DNA from: CAYJPV01 sp964372095
Lineage (GTDB): Bacteria; Acidobacteriota; Vicinamibacteria; Vicinamibacterales; JAKQTR01
Reading direction: 5' to 3'
DNA: 64,000 bases
Assembly (NCBI GenBank): GCA_964372095.1
Contig: CAYJPV010000012.1
Span: 66,822-130,821 of the forward strand
This document shows, piece after piece, positions 34,738-43,146 of this stretch (the stretch's first letter is position 1; every line of letters starts with the position of its first letter). A program made the position numbers and the translations under genes. The notes below the pieces were generated by a model. That model had not been told where the DNA came from, did no database searches, and saw nothing but the letters and a program-made list of their open reading frames with translations.

Positions 34738-35758
34738 CCTCGGGTGCGGGGCTTCCATGAACCAGATGGACTTCGAGGAGCTGTGCAACGGCCTGACGCT
34801 GACGGAGATCGTCCGGCTCCAGACCATGCTGTCGGCCGCCCTGGTCAGCCGCTTCGAGCGTCCGGCGGCCCTGGTCTTCTCGGACGTCGTCAACTCCACC
34901 GCCTTCTGCGCGAAGTTCGGCGACATCGCCGGCCGCCAGCTTCTGCAACGCCACGTCGACCTTCTCCACCAGAGCATCGCGCCATCGGGCGGCCGCGTGG
35001 TCGACACGGCCGGAGACGGGGCATTTGTCTGGTTTCCCTCAGTGGACGACGCGCTCACCGCCATGGTGGAGTTGCTGGGGCAGATCGCCATCGAGAACAC
35101 GCGTAGGCCGCGTGAGCAGCCGCTCGCGGTCCGGATCGGCATGCATCAGGGAGCCGTGCTGACCGACGGCGTTCAGGTCAGCGGCGATGCGGTGAACGTC
35201 TGTGCGCGCATCGCCGCGTCTGCCGAGGCGGGGGAAATCCGGATGAGCAAGGCCGCATTCCTCGCACTCACGAAGACCGCCCACCGGCTCAAGTGCCGCC
35301 CCCTCCCGCCGATCGTCCTCAAGGGCCTGGACCGCCCCATCGACCTGATGGTGGTCGACTGGCGGGACCGCGCCGTCTGGCTGTCGTCCGTCCGCCTGGA
35401 GACGGGGCAGGAGTTCCCCATCCCGGACCAGGACGTCGTCACGTTCGGCCGGCTCGAGGCTCAGGAAGGCAAGCCCGGCAACGACATCGTCCTTCGCTGC
35501 GGGGACGACGTCCAGAGCCTGCAAATCAGCCGTTGGCATTTCGAGTTGCGCCGCCAGAGCTGCGGATGGGCCATGCGGTCGGTCACGGCGGCGCCGACCA
35601 GAGTCAACGGAACGGATCTGGCCAAAGGCGACGAATGCCCGGTTCGCCCAGGCGATCAGGTCCGCGTTGGCAACGTGCTGTCACTGTCCTTCGAAGCCCC
35701 GCCCGTGCGGCCTGAGGCGGCCGACCCGCAGAAGACCGTCATCCTTCCGGACGAGTAA
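34730..35758 (+). CDS. Class III nucleotide cyclase with C-terminal FHA domain
   Basis: A 342-residue protein. The class III adenylate/guanylate cyclase domain (about 45-210) has the first metal aspartate in ALVFSDVVNSTAF, the second in DTAGDGAFVWF, and the transition-state pair Asn/Arg in GDAVNVCARIAASAE. The usual adenine-contacting lysine before the GDG motif is aspartate, so the nucleotide specificity is uncertain. A C-terminal FHA-like domain (about 225-320; FGRLEAQEGKPGNDIVL, LQISRWHFELRR) should bind phosphothreonine peptides. The ATG at 34730 overlaps the previous stop by 8 bases; a later ATG at 34757 is possible. Coupling to a cyclic-nucleotide-binding ATPase suggests the two form one signalling unit. 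Confidence 0.88.
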   Translation: MTDLGCGASMNQMDFEELCNGLTLTEIVRLQTMLSAALVSRFERPAALVFSDVVNSTAFCAKFGDIAGRQLLQRHVDLLHQSIAPSGGRVVDTAGDGAFVWFPSVDDALTAMVELLGQIAIENTRRPREQPLAVRIGMHQGAVLTDGVQVSGDAVNVCARIAASAEAGEIRMSKAAFLALTKTAHRLKCRPLPPIVLKGLDRPIDLMVVDWRDRAVWLSSVRLETGQEFPIPDQDVVTFGRLEAQEGKPGNDIVLRCGDDVQSLQISRWHFELRRQSCGWAMRSVTAAPTRVNGTDLAKGDECPVRPGDQVRVGNVLSLSFEAPPVRPEAADPQKTVILPDE

Positions 35759-35784
35759 TCCGTCGTGGGACAGGGACCGCGCGA

Positions 35785-36834
35785 TCAGAAGCGAAACGCG
35801 ATCGTCGCAGCTCCGAAACGTGCCCCTGCTGGCTGGGTCTTGTACTCGCGCCCCCAGTACACGTACGAGAACGTGGCCTCGAACCACCGCGTCCAGAACG
35901 ACACCCCCACCTCGGCCGCCGGAAACAACGACTTCTTGTCCACGCGAGGCCCGTCCCGGAAGGTATTCCCGTCCAGCGTGAGGTTGCGCCCGACGAGGTT
36001 GGCCCCGCCCCCCGCGAACAGATAGGCCCCGAACTCGCGTGAGGGCGCCGCCCCCCGCCCGGAACCGGGAATTGGCACGTTCCCCAGCCCGCGGATGAGC
36101 CGCTTGCCGAAGTCGTCCGGGAGGTTGAATCCGACCCGGATCTGCGCATCCGCCTGGGCCTGAATCAGGACGTTGCCGAACATCGCGCCCGCCGCCGGGA
36201 TGGCCTCGACAGCCCAGCCAGAGGAGGAATCGGCAAGGCGGTAACGGCGCCGGTGTTCGTACACCAGGTTCAGGATCGGTTCGTTCTCGAGTTGAGAGTC
36301 CCAGCCTTGAGGCTCCGGGCTCCCCGTCATCCGGTGGTAGGCCAGCTGGGTCTCCTCGGCCAGTGACGCAGGTCCCACCATGCCCGTGATGAGTTTGGCG
36401 CCGTGAAACCGGTGGCCGCTCACATACTGCGTCGACACCGCCCCAAATAGCAGCCCGACGTACGGGCGCTCCTGTGGCGCAGGCACGCGCCGTGTGAGGT
36501 CGTGCGGCGTGGAGATAATCTGGCCCAGTTCGTAACTCGTCGTCCACCGGCCGTGTTCGGCGCCGAACCACTTCCAGAGCCCGCCCAGCGGGCCTCGGCC
36601 CTCCAGGGACACCGTCAACGACAGGCCGTTCGAGTAGTCCCGATCGGCGCCGGCCACCGCATCGTTCTCCCAGCGCAGCGAGACCGCGCCGTGAGATTCG
36701 GGGCCTGGTGACCGCGTGGCTTGCCCGCCCTGGGAGGCGTTGTTCGGCGCTGGCGCGAGGCCGGTGGCCATACTGACCGGCCAGGCCGGCACGACGTTCA
36801 ATCCGATTGTCAGGAATAATGAAGCCAGAAACAT
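35785..36834 (-). CDS. LpxR-like outer-membrane lipid A deacylase
   Basis: A 349-residue outer-membrane barrel of the LpxR (DUF2219) family, which removes the 3'-acyloxyacyl group of lipid A. It has a signal peptide at the N-terminus. The family signature is WENDAVAGADRDYSNGLSL, with the Asn/Asp residues that bind calcium and the substrate. PQERPYVGLLFG follows, with an aromatic-rich C-terminal strand ending ATIAFRF. I chose ATG 36834; a TTG at 36843 is the alternative in-frame start. It is convergent with the cyclase gene, 26 bases away. Confidence 0.85.
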   Translation of the reverse strand: MFLASLFLTIGLNVVPAWPVSMATGLAPAPNNASQGGQATRSPGPESHGAVSLRWENDAVAGADRDYSNGLSLTVSLEGRGPLGGLWKWFGAEHGRWTTSYELGQIISTPHDLTRRVPAPQERPYVGLLFGAVSTQYVSGHRFHGAKLITGMVGPASLAEETQLAYHRMTGSPEPQGWDSQLENEPILNLVYEHRRRYRLADSSSGWAVEAIPAAGAMFGNVLIQAQADAQIRVGFNLPDDFGKRLIRGLGNVPIPGSGRGAAPSREFGAYLFAGGGANLVGRNLTLDGNTFRDGPRVDKKSLFPAAEVGVSFWTRWFEATFSYVYWGREYKTQPAGARFGAATIAFRF

Positions 36835-37034
36835 CGAACCCAACCCTCAGAGCCATCCCCGTGCGGTCCGGACAGTCGCAGGCCGGGCTGCACGGGTTCC
36901 TGTAACTGAGATGCGGATCTGGCCCCGTCGGTGACGCACAAGATCCCCGCGGCGCGCCGTCACCATCCGCCCCGCACACGCATCTTAGAAAGAAGCAGGT
37001 TGGGGGGGGGCCCAGGCCCCGGAAGGGAATCGCG
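36835..37034. other. Intergenic region with G homopolymer
   Basis: About 200 bases between divergent genes. A run of about ten G followed by CCC occurs near 37000-37013, just upstream of the thioredoxin gene. No other feature is seen. Confidence 0.6.
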
Positions 37035-37550
37035 ATGCCGGACGGGCAGGAACGTGAGCAGGACGGGTCAACGGCGCGCCGGTGGCTCCGGTCGGGCTGG
37101 AAGCACCGCGAAACCGTACTCTGGCTGGCGCTGGTGGCCATCGTCCTGATGGTTCAATGGCCAGTGCTGAAAGGATGGTACTACCGGGCCACGGATGCGG
37201 CCGCACCGCCGTCCGCGGTGGTGTGGCAGGACGACCTTGAGGCCGCGCTCGCCACGGCGCGCGCGAGCGGCAGGGGCGTGCTCATCGAATTCTCGGCGTC
37301 CTGGTGTCCGTCGTGTATCGCGATGAAACACGAGGTGTGGCCCGATCCGGCCGTGGCACGGGCCGTCGAGACCGGCTACGTCGCGGTGAGTGTGGACACC
37401 GACCGGAACGGTGTGCTGCCTGCCCGCTACGAGGTGGACACCATCCCGACGCTGCTCCTCCTCGACGCCGACGGCCGTGTGCTGAAGCGCAACGACGGTT
37501 TCCTGCCCAGGTCGGGCATCCTCCGGTTCCTCGCCGAAGCGGCGCGGTGA
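37035..37550 (+). CDS. Membrane-anchored thioredoxin-like protein
   Basis: A 171-residue protein with one N-terminal transmembrane helix (VLWLALVAIVLMVQWPVL, about 29-46) and an extracytoplasmic thioredoxin domain. The active site is SASWCPSCIAMKHEV (CPSC), and the cis-proline region is VDTIPTLLLLDADG. It resembles DsbD C-terminal-like or thioredoxin_7 proteins that keep periplasmic thiols reduced. AAGGGAA 6 bases before ATG 37035 supports the start. It converges with the hydrogenase-4-like operon 56 bases downstream; a functional tie is not evident. Confidence 0.88.
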   Translation: MPDGQEREQDGSTARRWLRSGWKHRETVLWLALVAIVLMVQWPVLKGWYYRATDAAAPPSAVVWQDDLEAALATARASGRGVLIEFSASWCPSCIAMKHEVWPDPAVARAVETGYVAVSVDTDRNGVLPARYEVDTIPTLLLLDADGRVLKRNDGFLPRSGILRFLAEAAR

Positions 37551-37605
37551 CCGCGGTTGGCCGTCGTATGCCCGCGGCGGTCGGCCGCTCCAGGATGGTG
37601 TTGTC

Positions 37606-38445
37606 TCACGGCAGGCGGGCTTCGCGCAGCCCCATCGCCACGAGCAACCCGTTGAGGATGGCTTGCGGACGAGGCGGGCACCCCGGCACGTACACGTCCA
37701 CGGGCAGTACCCTGTCGATGCCGCCCACGGCCGCGTAGGTGCCCTCGCCGAAGATCCCGCCGCTGCATCCGCAGGCGCCCACCGCGACGACGATCCGCGG
37801 CTCCGGTGTGGCCTCGTACGTCCGGCGGAGCGCCACCTCCATGTTTCGCGTCACCGGGCCAGTGACGAGCAGCACGTCGGCGTGGCGCGGGCTGGCGACG
37901 AGGTGAATGCCGAAACGCTCGAGGTCGTAGACCGGATTGGCGGTGGCCGCGATTTCCAGTTCGCATCCGTTGCAGCTGCCAGCGTCCACCTGGCGCACGT
38001 GCAGGGACCGTCCCAGCGCGCCACGGATCCGCCGCCGCAACCGCTCGGCCCCTGCGGCGAGGCTCTCTCCTGCCCGAAACCCGGTGTCACACAACACGCC
38101 GCGCCCCGTGGCGGCATCGACGGCAAACGACGCGGTCGCGGTCAGTTGCTCGCGGCTGTACGCCGCGACGTCGATCGCCGTGGACACGGTGATGGCGCCC
38201 TCGGGACAAGCCTCCACGCACCGCTGGCACTGGATGCATGCGCCGTACGACAGCGACACGATCTTCTGGTTTCCGGCCACGGGCCGGACCCGGATGGCCT
38301 CTGTCGGGCACGACGTGGCGCACGCGTCGCACGCCGCGCACCGGGCAAAGTCAATGACAGGGAACCCGAACGCCGCGGAGCCGCCGAAGGGGTTCTCCTC
38401 GGTTCTGACGCCGGTCTTCAGGCTATTGACGATGAGACTGATCAT
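37606..38445 (-). CDS. HyfH-HyfI-type fused iron-sulfur subunit
   Basis: A 279-residue fusion. Residues 1-95 are a two-cluster ferredoxin domain (CAACDACATSCP and CIQCQRCVEACP, eight cysteines for two [4Fe-4S]). Residues about 130-279 are the NuoB/HycG-type small subunit with CNGCE, VGACGCSGG and VPGCPPRP for the proximal cluster. The two are separate genes in E. coli hydrogenase-3 and -4 operons. It is the last gene of the operon, 20 bases after the large subunit. The iron-sulfur ligands look complete, so electron transfer is likely even though the large subunit lacks nickel ligands. Confidence 0.9.
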   Translation of the reverse strand: MISLIVNSLKTGVRTEENPFGGSAAFGFPVIDFARCAACDACATSCPTEAIRVRPVAGNQKIVSLSYGACIQCQRCVEACPEGAITVSTAIDVAAYSREQLTATASFAVDAATGRGVLCDTGFRAGESLAAGAERLRRRIRGALGRSLHVRQVDAGSCNGCELEIAATANPVYDLERFGIHLVASPRHADVLLVTGPVTRNMEVALRRTYEATPEPRIVVAVGACGCSGGIFGEGTYAAVGGIDRVLPVDVYVPGCPPRPQAILNGLLVAMGLREARLP

Positions 38446-38465
38446 CGGACCCGTCCAGGCTTCGG

Positions 38466-40046
38466 TTACCGGTCGTTGCCGGAGTACGAAAGGTTAAAAC
38501 TCTTATTGATCACCGGGAAGTCCGGCATGATGTCGCCCGGGACGGCCTGCACGAGCCCTGGCCAGTTCAGGAAACTCGGGTCGGTCACCTTGACCCGCGT
38601 CACGCTACCGCCGTCGTCCGTGCACACCCAGTGCAGGCACGGCCCGCGCCAGGCTTCGGCCCAGCCGAGCGCGGCCGCCCGCGGGGGCAGAACCTCAGGC
38701 AGGGGTACGCGCAGGGGGCCGTCGGGCAGCGCCTGCAGCACCTGCCGGACGATCGAAATCGACTGTTCGATCTCGCGGGCGCGCACCATCAGCCGGGCCC
38801 GCACGTCGCCGCCCTCCTCCACCGGCACCACGAAACGAAGGCCTGCATACCCGTCGTGGGGATGGTCCCGGCGCAGGTCCGCGTCGATCCCCGACGCCCG
38901 CCCGGCGACGCCGACAATCCCGAGATCCCGGGCCGCCTGGTTCGTCAAGGTGCCGGTTCCGTCGATCCGGTCGGTGAAGGTCCCGGCATCAATGAGCAGG
39001 GCGAGCAGTTGCTCGAACGCCTTCGCGAAGGTGACGAGATGGCGCTGCAGCGCGCCGCCATGTTCCGGCGCCAGATCGCGTGACACACCACCCAGAGCGA
39101 CGGCGTTTCTCATCAGGCGTGTGCCGAAACACCGGTCCTGCATCCGGAGCAGGTCTTCGCGCAGCAACTGCGCCCGGCTCGCCGGTACGGTGAACGCCAC
39201 GTCCGTCGCCATCGCGCCGATGTCCGAGATGTGGTTGTAGAGCCGCTCGAGTTCCAGCAGCAGGGTTCGCAGCGCGCGTGCCCGAGGGGGCACGTCGACA
39301 CCGGCCAGGCGCTCGATGGCATGGGCGAAGGCCAGGGCGTGGCCCACCGTGGTATCGCCGGAGATCGACTCGGCGAGCAGCAGTCCGTGGCGCCACGGGA
39401 GGCGCTCGAAACGTTTCTCGATCCCTTTGTGCACGTAGAACAGCCGGAGCTGGAGGTACAACACCGGTTCGCCGGCGACGCCGAACCGGAAGTGGCCGGG
39501 CTCGATGATGCCGGCATGCACGGGCCCCACCGGCACCTGGAACACGCCCTCGCCCGTGACCGGACGGAAGGGATGGGCATCGCTCGTCACCCGGGGCACC
39601 TGCGTGGTGTCCGCGAAGTCTTTGCGCAGGGCCCAGGCGCCGTCGGGCCAGTCATCGTGTACCGCCACCGGCGCTGGATTCGGATGGCCGTCCGGCGACA
39701 GCCCGAAGACGTCCCTGATCTCGCGCTCGAACCAGTTCGCAACGGGATGCGCGACCGAGATGGACGGAAAGGCTGCCACCGCGGGGTCCACGGGGGCGGC
39801 CACGCGCAGGAACGTGTTCAGCCTCGGCAGCGACCAGACGTGGTGAACGACGAACGTGCCCGTCTCGCGGCGTGCGTCCGTCGCGAAGAGCGACAGGAGG
39901 CGCCCATCGAGATCCCGCGCGATCCGATCGGCCAGGGCCGGCAGGTCGGGCGTTCCGACGTTGAGCACCAATTCGCCGGCGTGGGCCTCGCGCACCGCGC
40001 CGCCCTCCACGCCGAGCGCCGTTGCGACGACAGCCTGTGTGCTCAC
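38466..40046 (-). CDS. HyfG/HycE-like large subunit without nickel ligands
   Basis: A 526-residue fusion of NuoC-like (about 1-160; NWFEREIRDVFGLSPDGHP) and NuoD-like domains (HAGIIEPGHFRF, LYVHKGIEKRFERLPWRHGL in pieces, ending VINKSFNLSYSGNDR). In NiFe hydrogenases the first nickel motif (RxCGxC) falls after the ERLPW region and the second (DPCxxC) near the C-terminus; neither is present. It therefore fits the energy-converting hydrogenase-related (Ehr) group rather than a real hydrogenase. Its GTG overlaps the hyfF-like stop by 4 bases. An open frame continuing upstream to 40832 covers the hyfF-like gene and is not coding. Confidence 0.88.
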   Translation of the reverse strand: MSTQAVVATALGVEGGAVREAHAGELVLNVGTPDLPALADRIARDLDGRLLSLFATDARRETGTFVVHHVWSLPRLNTFLRVAAPVDPAVAAFPSISVAHPVANWFEREIRDVFGLSPDGHPNPAPVAVHDDWPDGAWALRKDFADTTQVPRVTSDAHPFRPVTGEGVFQVPVGPVHAGIIEPGHFRFGVAGEPVLYLQLRLFYVHKGIEKRFERLPWRHGLLLAESISGDTTVGHALAFAHAIERLAGVDVPPRARALRTLLLELERLYNHISDIGAMATDVAFTVPASRAQLLREDLLRMQDRCFGTRLMRNAVALGGVSRDLAPEHGGALQRHLVTFAKAFEQLLALLIDAGTFTDRIDGTGTLTNQAARDLGIVGVAGRASGIDADLRRDHPHDGYAGLRFVVPVEEGGDVRARLMVRAREIEQSISIVRQVLQALPDGPLRVPLPEVLPPRAAALGWAEAWRGPCLHWVCTDDGGSVTRVKVTDPSFLNWPGLVQAVPGDIMPDFPVINKSFNLSYSGNDR

Positions 40047-41527
40047 TGCCCCCCCCACACCACCTGCGTGGCTGCGTGGACGAGGGCCAGCAGCGGACCC
40101 GGCAGGTAGAACGCCGAGCCCACCGCGAGGGCCGCGGCGCAGGCCGTCGCACCCATCCCGATGTCCACACGCTCGCCGTCCGGCGGAACACGGCCGGTCT
40201 CGCGTGTCGGGCCCAGGGTCAGTCGGCCGATCTGGTAGATGAAGCCGCAGAACAGCATGACCAGCGCGGCCAGAAACACACTGGTCGCCACGACGTGGGG
40301 TCCCCCGAAACCCGCCCGGAGGATGGTCATTTCGCTGAAGAACAGGCCGAACGGCGGCGAACCGGTGACCATCAGCGCCGACAGGATCAGGAACCCGCTG
40401 GCCACGGGCGTACGGCCGATCGAGCCCCCGCCGATGGCGTCGAAGTCCGACGACCGGTGGAGTTGCGCGACGGTGCCGGCCGACAACAGCACCACCGGCT
40501 TGGCGAACGTGTGATAGGTCATGTGGAGGATCGCGCCCAAGACGCCTGCTCTCACGCCAAGGCCCACGCCCACCGCCATGATCCCGACGTGTTCGATGCT
40601 CGAGTAGGCGATCAGGCGTTTCAGGTTCCACTGGATCAGGATGAACGGCGTAGCCACGAGGACCGAGGCCAGCCCGAGCGCCAGCAGCAGGTTCTCCGAG
40701 AATCCGGGCCCCAAGGAGGCCTTCGAAATCAGGTGAATCCGCAGGATGCAGTACATCGCGCCGTTCAGCATGCCGACGGCCATGAGCACCACGGCCGGGG
40801 ACGGCGCTTCGCGGTACGCATCCGGCTTCCACGTATGCATGGGCGCGAGGCCCGCTTTGGTCCCGTAGCCAATCAGGGCGAAGACGACACCCAGCCTCAA
40901 CGTGAAGGGATGCAGGTCGCCTGCGACACGGATGAACTGCGTCCAGTTCAGCGCGGCCATACCTTCGCCGAGCCGTCCCTGGGCGGAGGCGAAGAGCAGC
41001 ACGGTGCCAAGCAGGGCGAACGCCAGGCCCAGGCTGCCGAGCACCAGGAACTTCCAGGCGGCCTCGAGCGACGTGTCGCGATCGTGAAACGCCACAAGGA
41101 AGACGGACGTCAGCGTCGTGAGCTCCACGGCAATCCAGAGGATGCCGAGGTTGTTCGACACGGACACCAGGAGCATGGCGAACACGTACGCCGGGATCAG
41201 GCCGTAGAACTCGCGCCGCTGGCGCCGCGTGACAAGCCCGCGGTCTTCATTGCGCCGCAAGTACCCGACGCCGTAGGCCGCGGCGAGCAGGCCCACGAAT
41301 CCGCACAACACGAGGACGAGGGCCGACAGGCCGTCCACCCGCAGCGCATCGGCGAACGCGGACGGCGTCCGGCCCGCCAGAAACTCCCCGGCTGTCGCGA
41401 GGCAGAGGGCGAAGGTCATCGCCAGTCCGCCGAGCATGCCGGCTTCCCGGTACGGACGGCGAACGGCCAGACTCCCGACCGCAGCCGTGATCAGCGGAAC
41501 GACCAGCGTCCACAGGAGCAGGTTCAC
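40043..41527 (-). CDS. HyfF-like proton-pumping membrane subunit
   Basis: A 494-residue antiporter-like protein of the NuoL/M/N family with about 14 hydrophobic helices. Conserved lysine/glutamate segments are visible: VELTTLTSVFLVAFH, GYGTKAGLAPMHTWKPDAYR, and RLIAYSSIEHVG. The family translocates protons or sodium in complex I, Mrp and hydrogenase-4. It starts with GTG one base after the hyfE-like stop. Together with the hyfB-like subunit it gives the complex two pump modules. Confidence 0.92.
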   Translation of the reverse strand: MNLLLWTLVVPLITAAVGSLAVRRPYREAGMLGGLAMTFALCLATAGEFLAGRTPSAFADALRVDGLSALVLVLCGFVGLLAAAYGVGYLRRNEDRGLVTRRQRREFYGLIPAYVFAMLLVSVSNNLGILWIAVELTTLTSVFLVAFHDRDTSLEAAWKFLVLGSLGLAFALLGTVLLFASAQGRLGEGMAALNWTQFIRVAGDLHPFTLRLGVVFALIGYGTKAGLAPMHTWKPDAYREAPSPAVVLMAVGMLNGAMYCILRIHLISKASLGPGFSENLLLALGLASVLVATPFILIQWNLKRLIAYSSIEHVGIMAVGVGLGVRAGVLGAILHMTYHTFAKPVVLLSAGTVAQLHRSSDFDAIGGGSIGRTPVASGFLILSALMVTGSPPFGLFFSEMTILRAGFGGPHVVATSVFLAALVMLFCGFIYQIGRLTLGPTRETGRVPPDGERVDIGMGATACAAALAVGSAFYLPGPLLALVHAATQVVWGGQ

Positions 41528-41528
41528 G

Positions 41529-42179
41529 TCATCCTTTCAGATTCGAAAGACGGCTCACGTCCATCGACTCGAAACGGTCGACGATCCGACGGACGAGCAT
41601 GCCGAGGATCAGCACGGCGAGAATCACGTCAAACGAAATGCCGAGTTCCACGATCAGGGGCATGCCGGTGGTGACACCGACGGCCACGAGGAACACGGCG
41701 TTCTCCACGGTCAGGATGGCGAGGATCTGCGAGATCGCCTTGCGCCGTGTCACCATCAGGAACAGGCCGATCAGCAGCAGCGCGAGGGCCACGCCAATGA
41801 TGTGGTGGCTGACGCCGCGGGCGCCTTCCGGAAACCCCGTGCTCACGCGATACCCGACGACCGTGAGGGCCAGGCACACCAGCAACGACGCCGGGACGTT
41901 CAGAAGCGGCTCGATCTCGCGATGAATCCCCACCCGATCGACCGTGCGCATCAGGAAGAGAGGGATCAGGACGGCCTTGAGGATCACGGTCATCGCCGCC
42001 GTGACGAAGAGCTCCGGCCGCCCGTCGGCAATCGCCATCGTCGCGGCCACCACGCCGAGCAGCAGGGACTGCAGTCCGTACAGCCGGACCGCCGTCAGCA
42101 GCGCCTTCTGGCCGACCATGAGGTAGCCGCTCACGAGCATGCCGGCCGCACAGAAGATGAGGACTTCGTTTGCCGTCAT
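41529..42179 (-). CDS. HyfE-like membrane subunit
   Basis: A 216-residue small membrane protein with six to seven hydrophobic helices, matching hydrogenase-4 component E, which contains a NuoK-like part (ENAVFLVAVGVTTGMPLIVE). It lies between the HyfC-like and HyfF-like genes with 10-base and 1-base gaps, the same order as in hyf operons. It should form part of the ion path beside the large antiporter-like subunits. Confidence 0.88.
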   Translation of the reverse strand: MTANEVLIFCAAGMLVSGYLMVGQKALLTAVRLYGLQSLLLGVVAATMAIADGRPELFVTAAMTVILKAVLIPLFLMRTVDRVGIHREIEPLLNVPASLLVCLALTVVGYRVSTGFPEGARGVSHHIIGVALALLLIGLFLMVTRRKAISQILAILTVENAVFLVAVGVTTGMPLIVELGISFDVILAVLILGMLVRRIVDRFESMDVSRLSNLKG

Positions 42180-42189
42180 GGGCCGCCCT

Positions 42190-43146
42190 TCAGAGGAACC
42201 GGATCGCCAGAGCCAGGAACGCCAGGCCCAGTGAGAGTGAAATGAGTTCGGGCACGCGGAACAGCCGCAGCTTGGCGTTCGTGCTCTCGGTCACGGTGAC
42301 GGCAACGGCCAGCAGGAAGACCTTCCCGATCCAGGCGAGCAGGGACACCAGCAGCGGTCCTGGGGCGACGCTGGTGGCCATGCCCAGCGGCAGGAACAGG
42401 TTGACGAGCAGGGTCAGGTACAGCAGTTCCTTGAGCGCCGACGCCCACTCCACCAGCGCGAGGTCCGGGCCGGCGTATTCGAGGACCATGGCCTCGTGAA
42501 TCATCGTCAACTCGAGGTGCGTGGCCGGGTTGTCCACCGGCACACGTCCCGTTTCGGCGACGACGATGATGAACAGGCCGACCAGGGCGAGCAGATCGCT
42601 GGGGTGGTACGCCGGGCCCTGGTGCACGAGGTTGCGGACCAGGACACCCAGGTTGAGGGACCCGCCCGCCAGGGCGCAGGCGAACAGGCCCAACATCAGC
42701 GCGGGCTCGGCCAGGGCCGCGATCGTCATGTCCCGGCTCGCGCCCATGCCGCCGAAGGGGCTGCCGGTGTCCAGGGCCGCGCTGGCCAGCGCAAAACGGC
42801 CGAGGGCCAGGGCTCCCACCAGCAGCAGCACGCCGCCGGCGGCTTCGAGCGGCGCGGCGGTCACCAGCACCGGGACGAGTGACGTGGCCGCGACCACCGC
42901 CGCGAAGTACACGCGCGGGCCGGCGGCGTAGAGCCACGACGCCGCCTCGGGACGCAGCGGCTCCTTGCGGAACTGCTTGGCCAGATCGTAGTACCCCTGC
43001 AGGAGCGGCGGCCCCTGACGGTGCTGCAGACGCGCCTTCATCTTCTTGATGAGCGTTCGCAGGAACGGCGCCGCGACGAGCAGGCCCGCGGCCTGCGCAA
43101 TCGTCACCCCGGCATTCGCCAGCGTCTCCAGCACCCCGGCAACCAT
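42190..43146 (-). CDS. HyfC/HycD-like (NuoH-type) membrane subunit
   Basis: A 318-residue NuoH-family subunit that joins the membrane arm to the iron-sulfur arm. Conserved segments are RLQHRQGPPLLQGYYDLAKQFRKE in part, GSPFGGMGASRDMT, ETGRVPVDNPATHLELTMIH and EYAGPDLALVEWA. I chose ATG 43146, whose A is shared with the preceding TGA stop (TGATG) and which has GGAG 6 bases upstream. A GTG start at 43161 is the alternative. Confidence 0.92.
   Translation of the reverse strand: MVAGVLETLANAGVTIAQAAGLLVAAPFLRTLIKKMKARLQHRQGPPLLQGYYDLAKQFRKEPLRPEAASWLYAAGPRVYFAAVVAATSLVPVLVTAAPLEAAGGVLLLVGALALGRFALASAALDTGSPFGGMGASRDMTIAALAEPALMLGLFACALAGGSLNLGVLVRNLVHQGPAYHPSDLLALVGLFIIVVAETGRVPVDNPATHLELTMIHEAMVLEYAGPDLALVEWASALKELLYLTLLVNLFLPLGMATSVAPGPLLVSLLAWIGKVFLLAVAVTVTESTNAKLRLFRVPELISLSLGLAFLALAIRFL

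Noticed and set aside
40047..40832. N-terminal extension of the HyfG-like subunit
   Set aside because: The extra part overlaps the HyfF-like gene in another frame and reads as noise. The GTG at 40046 with a 4-base overlap is the likely start.
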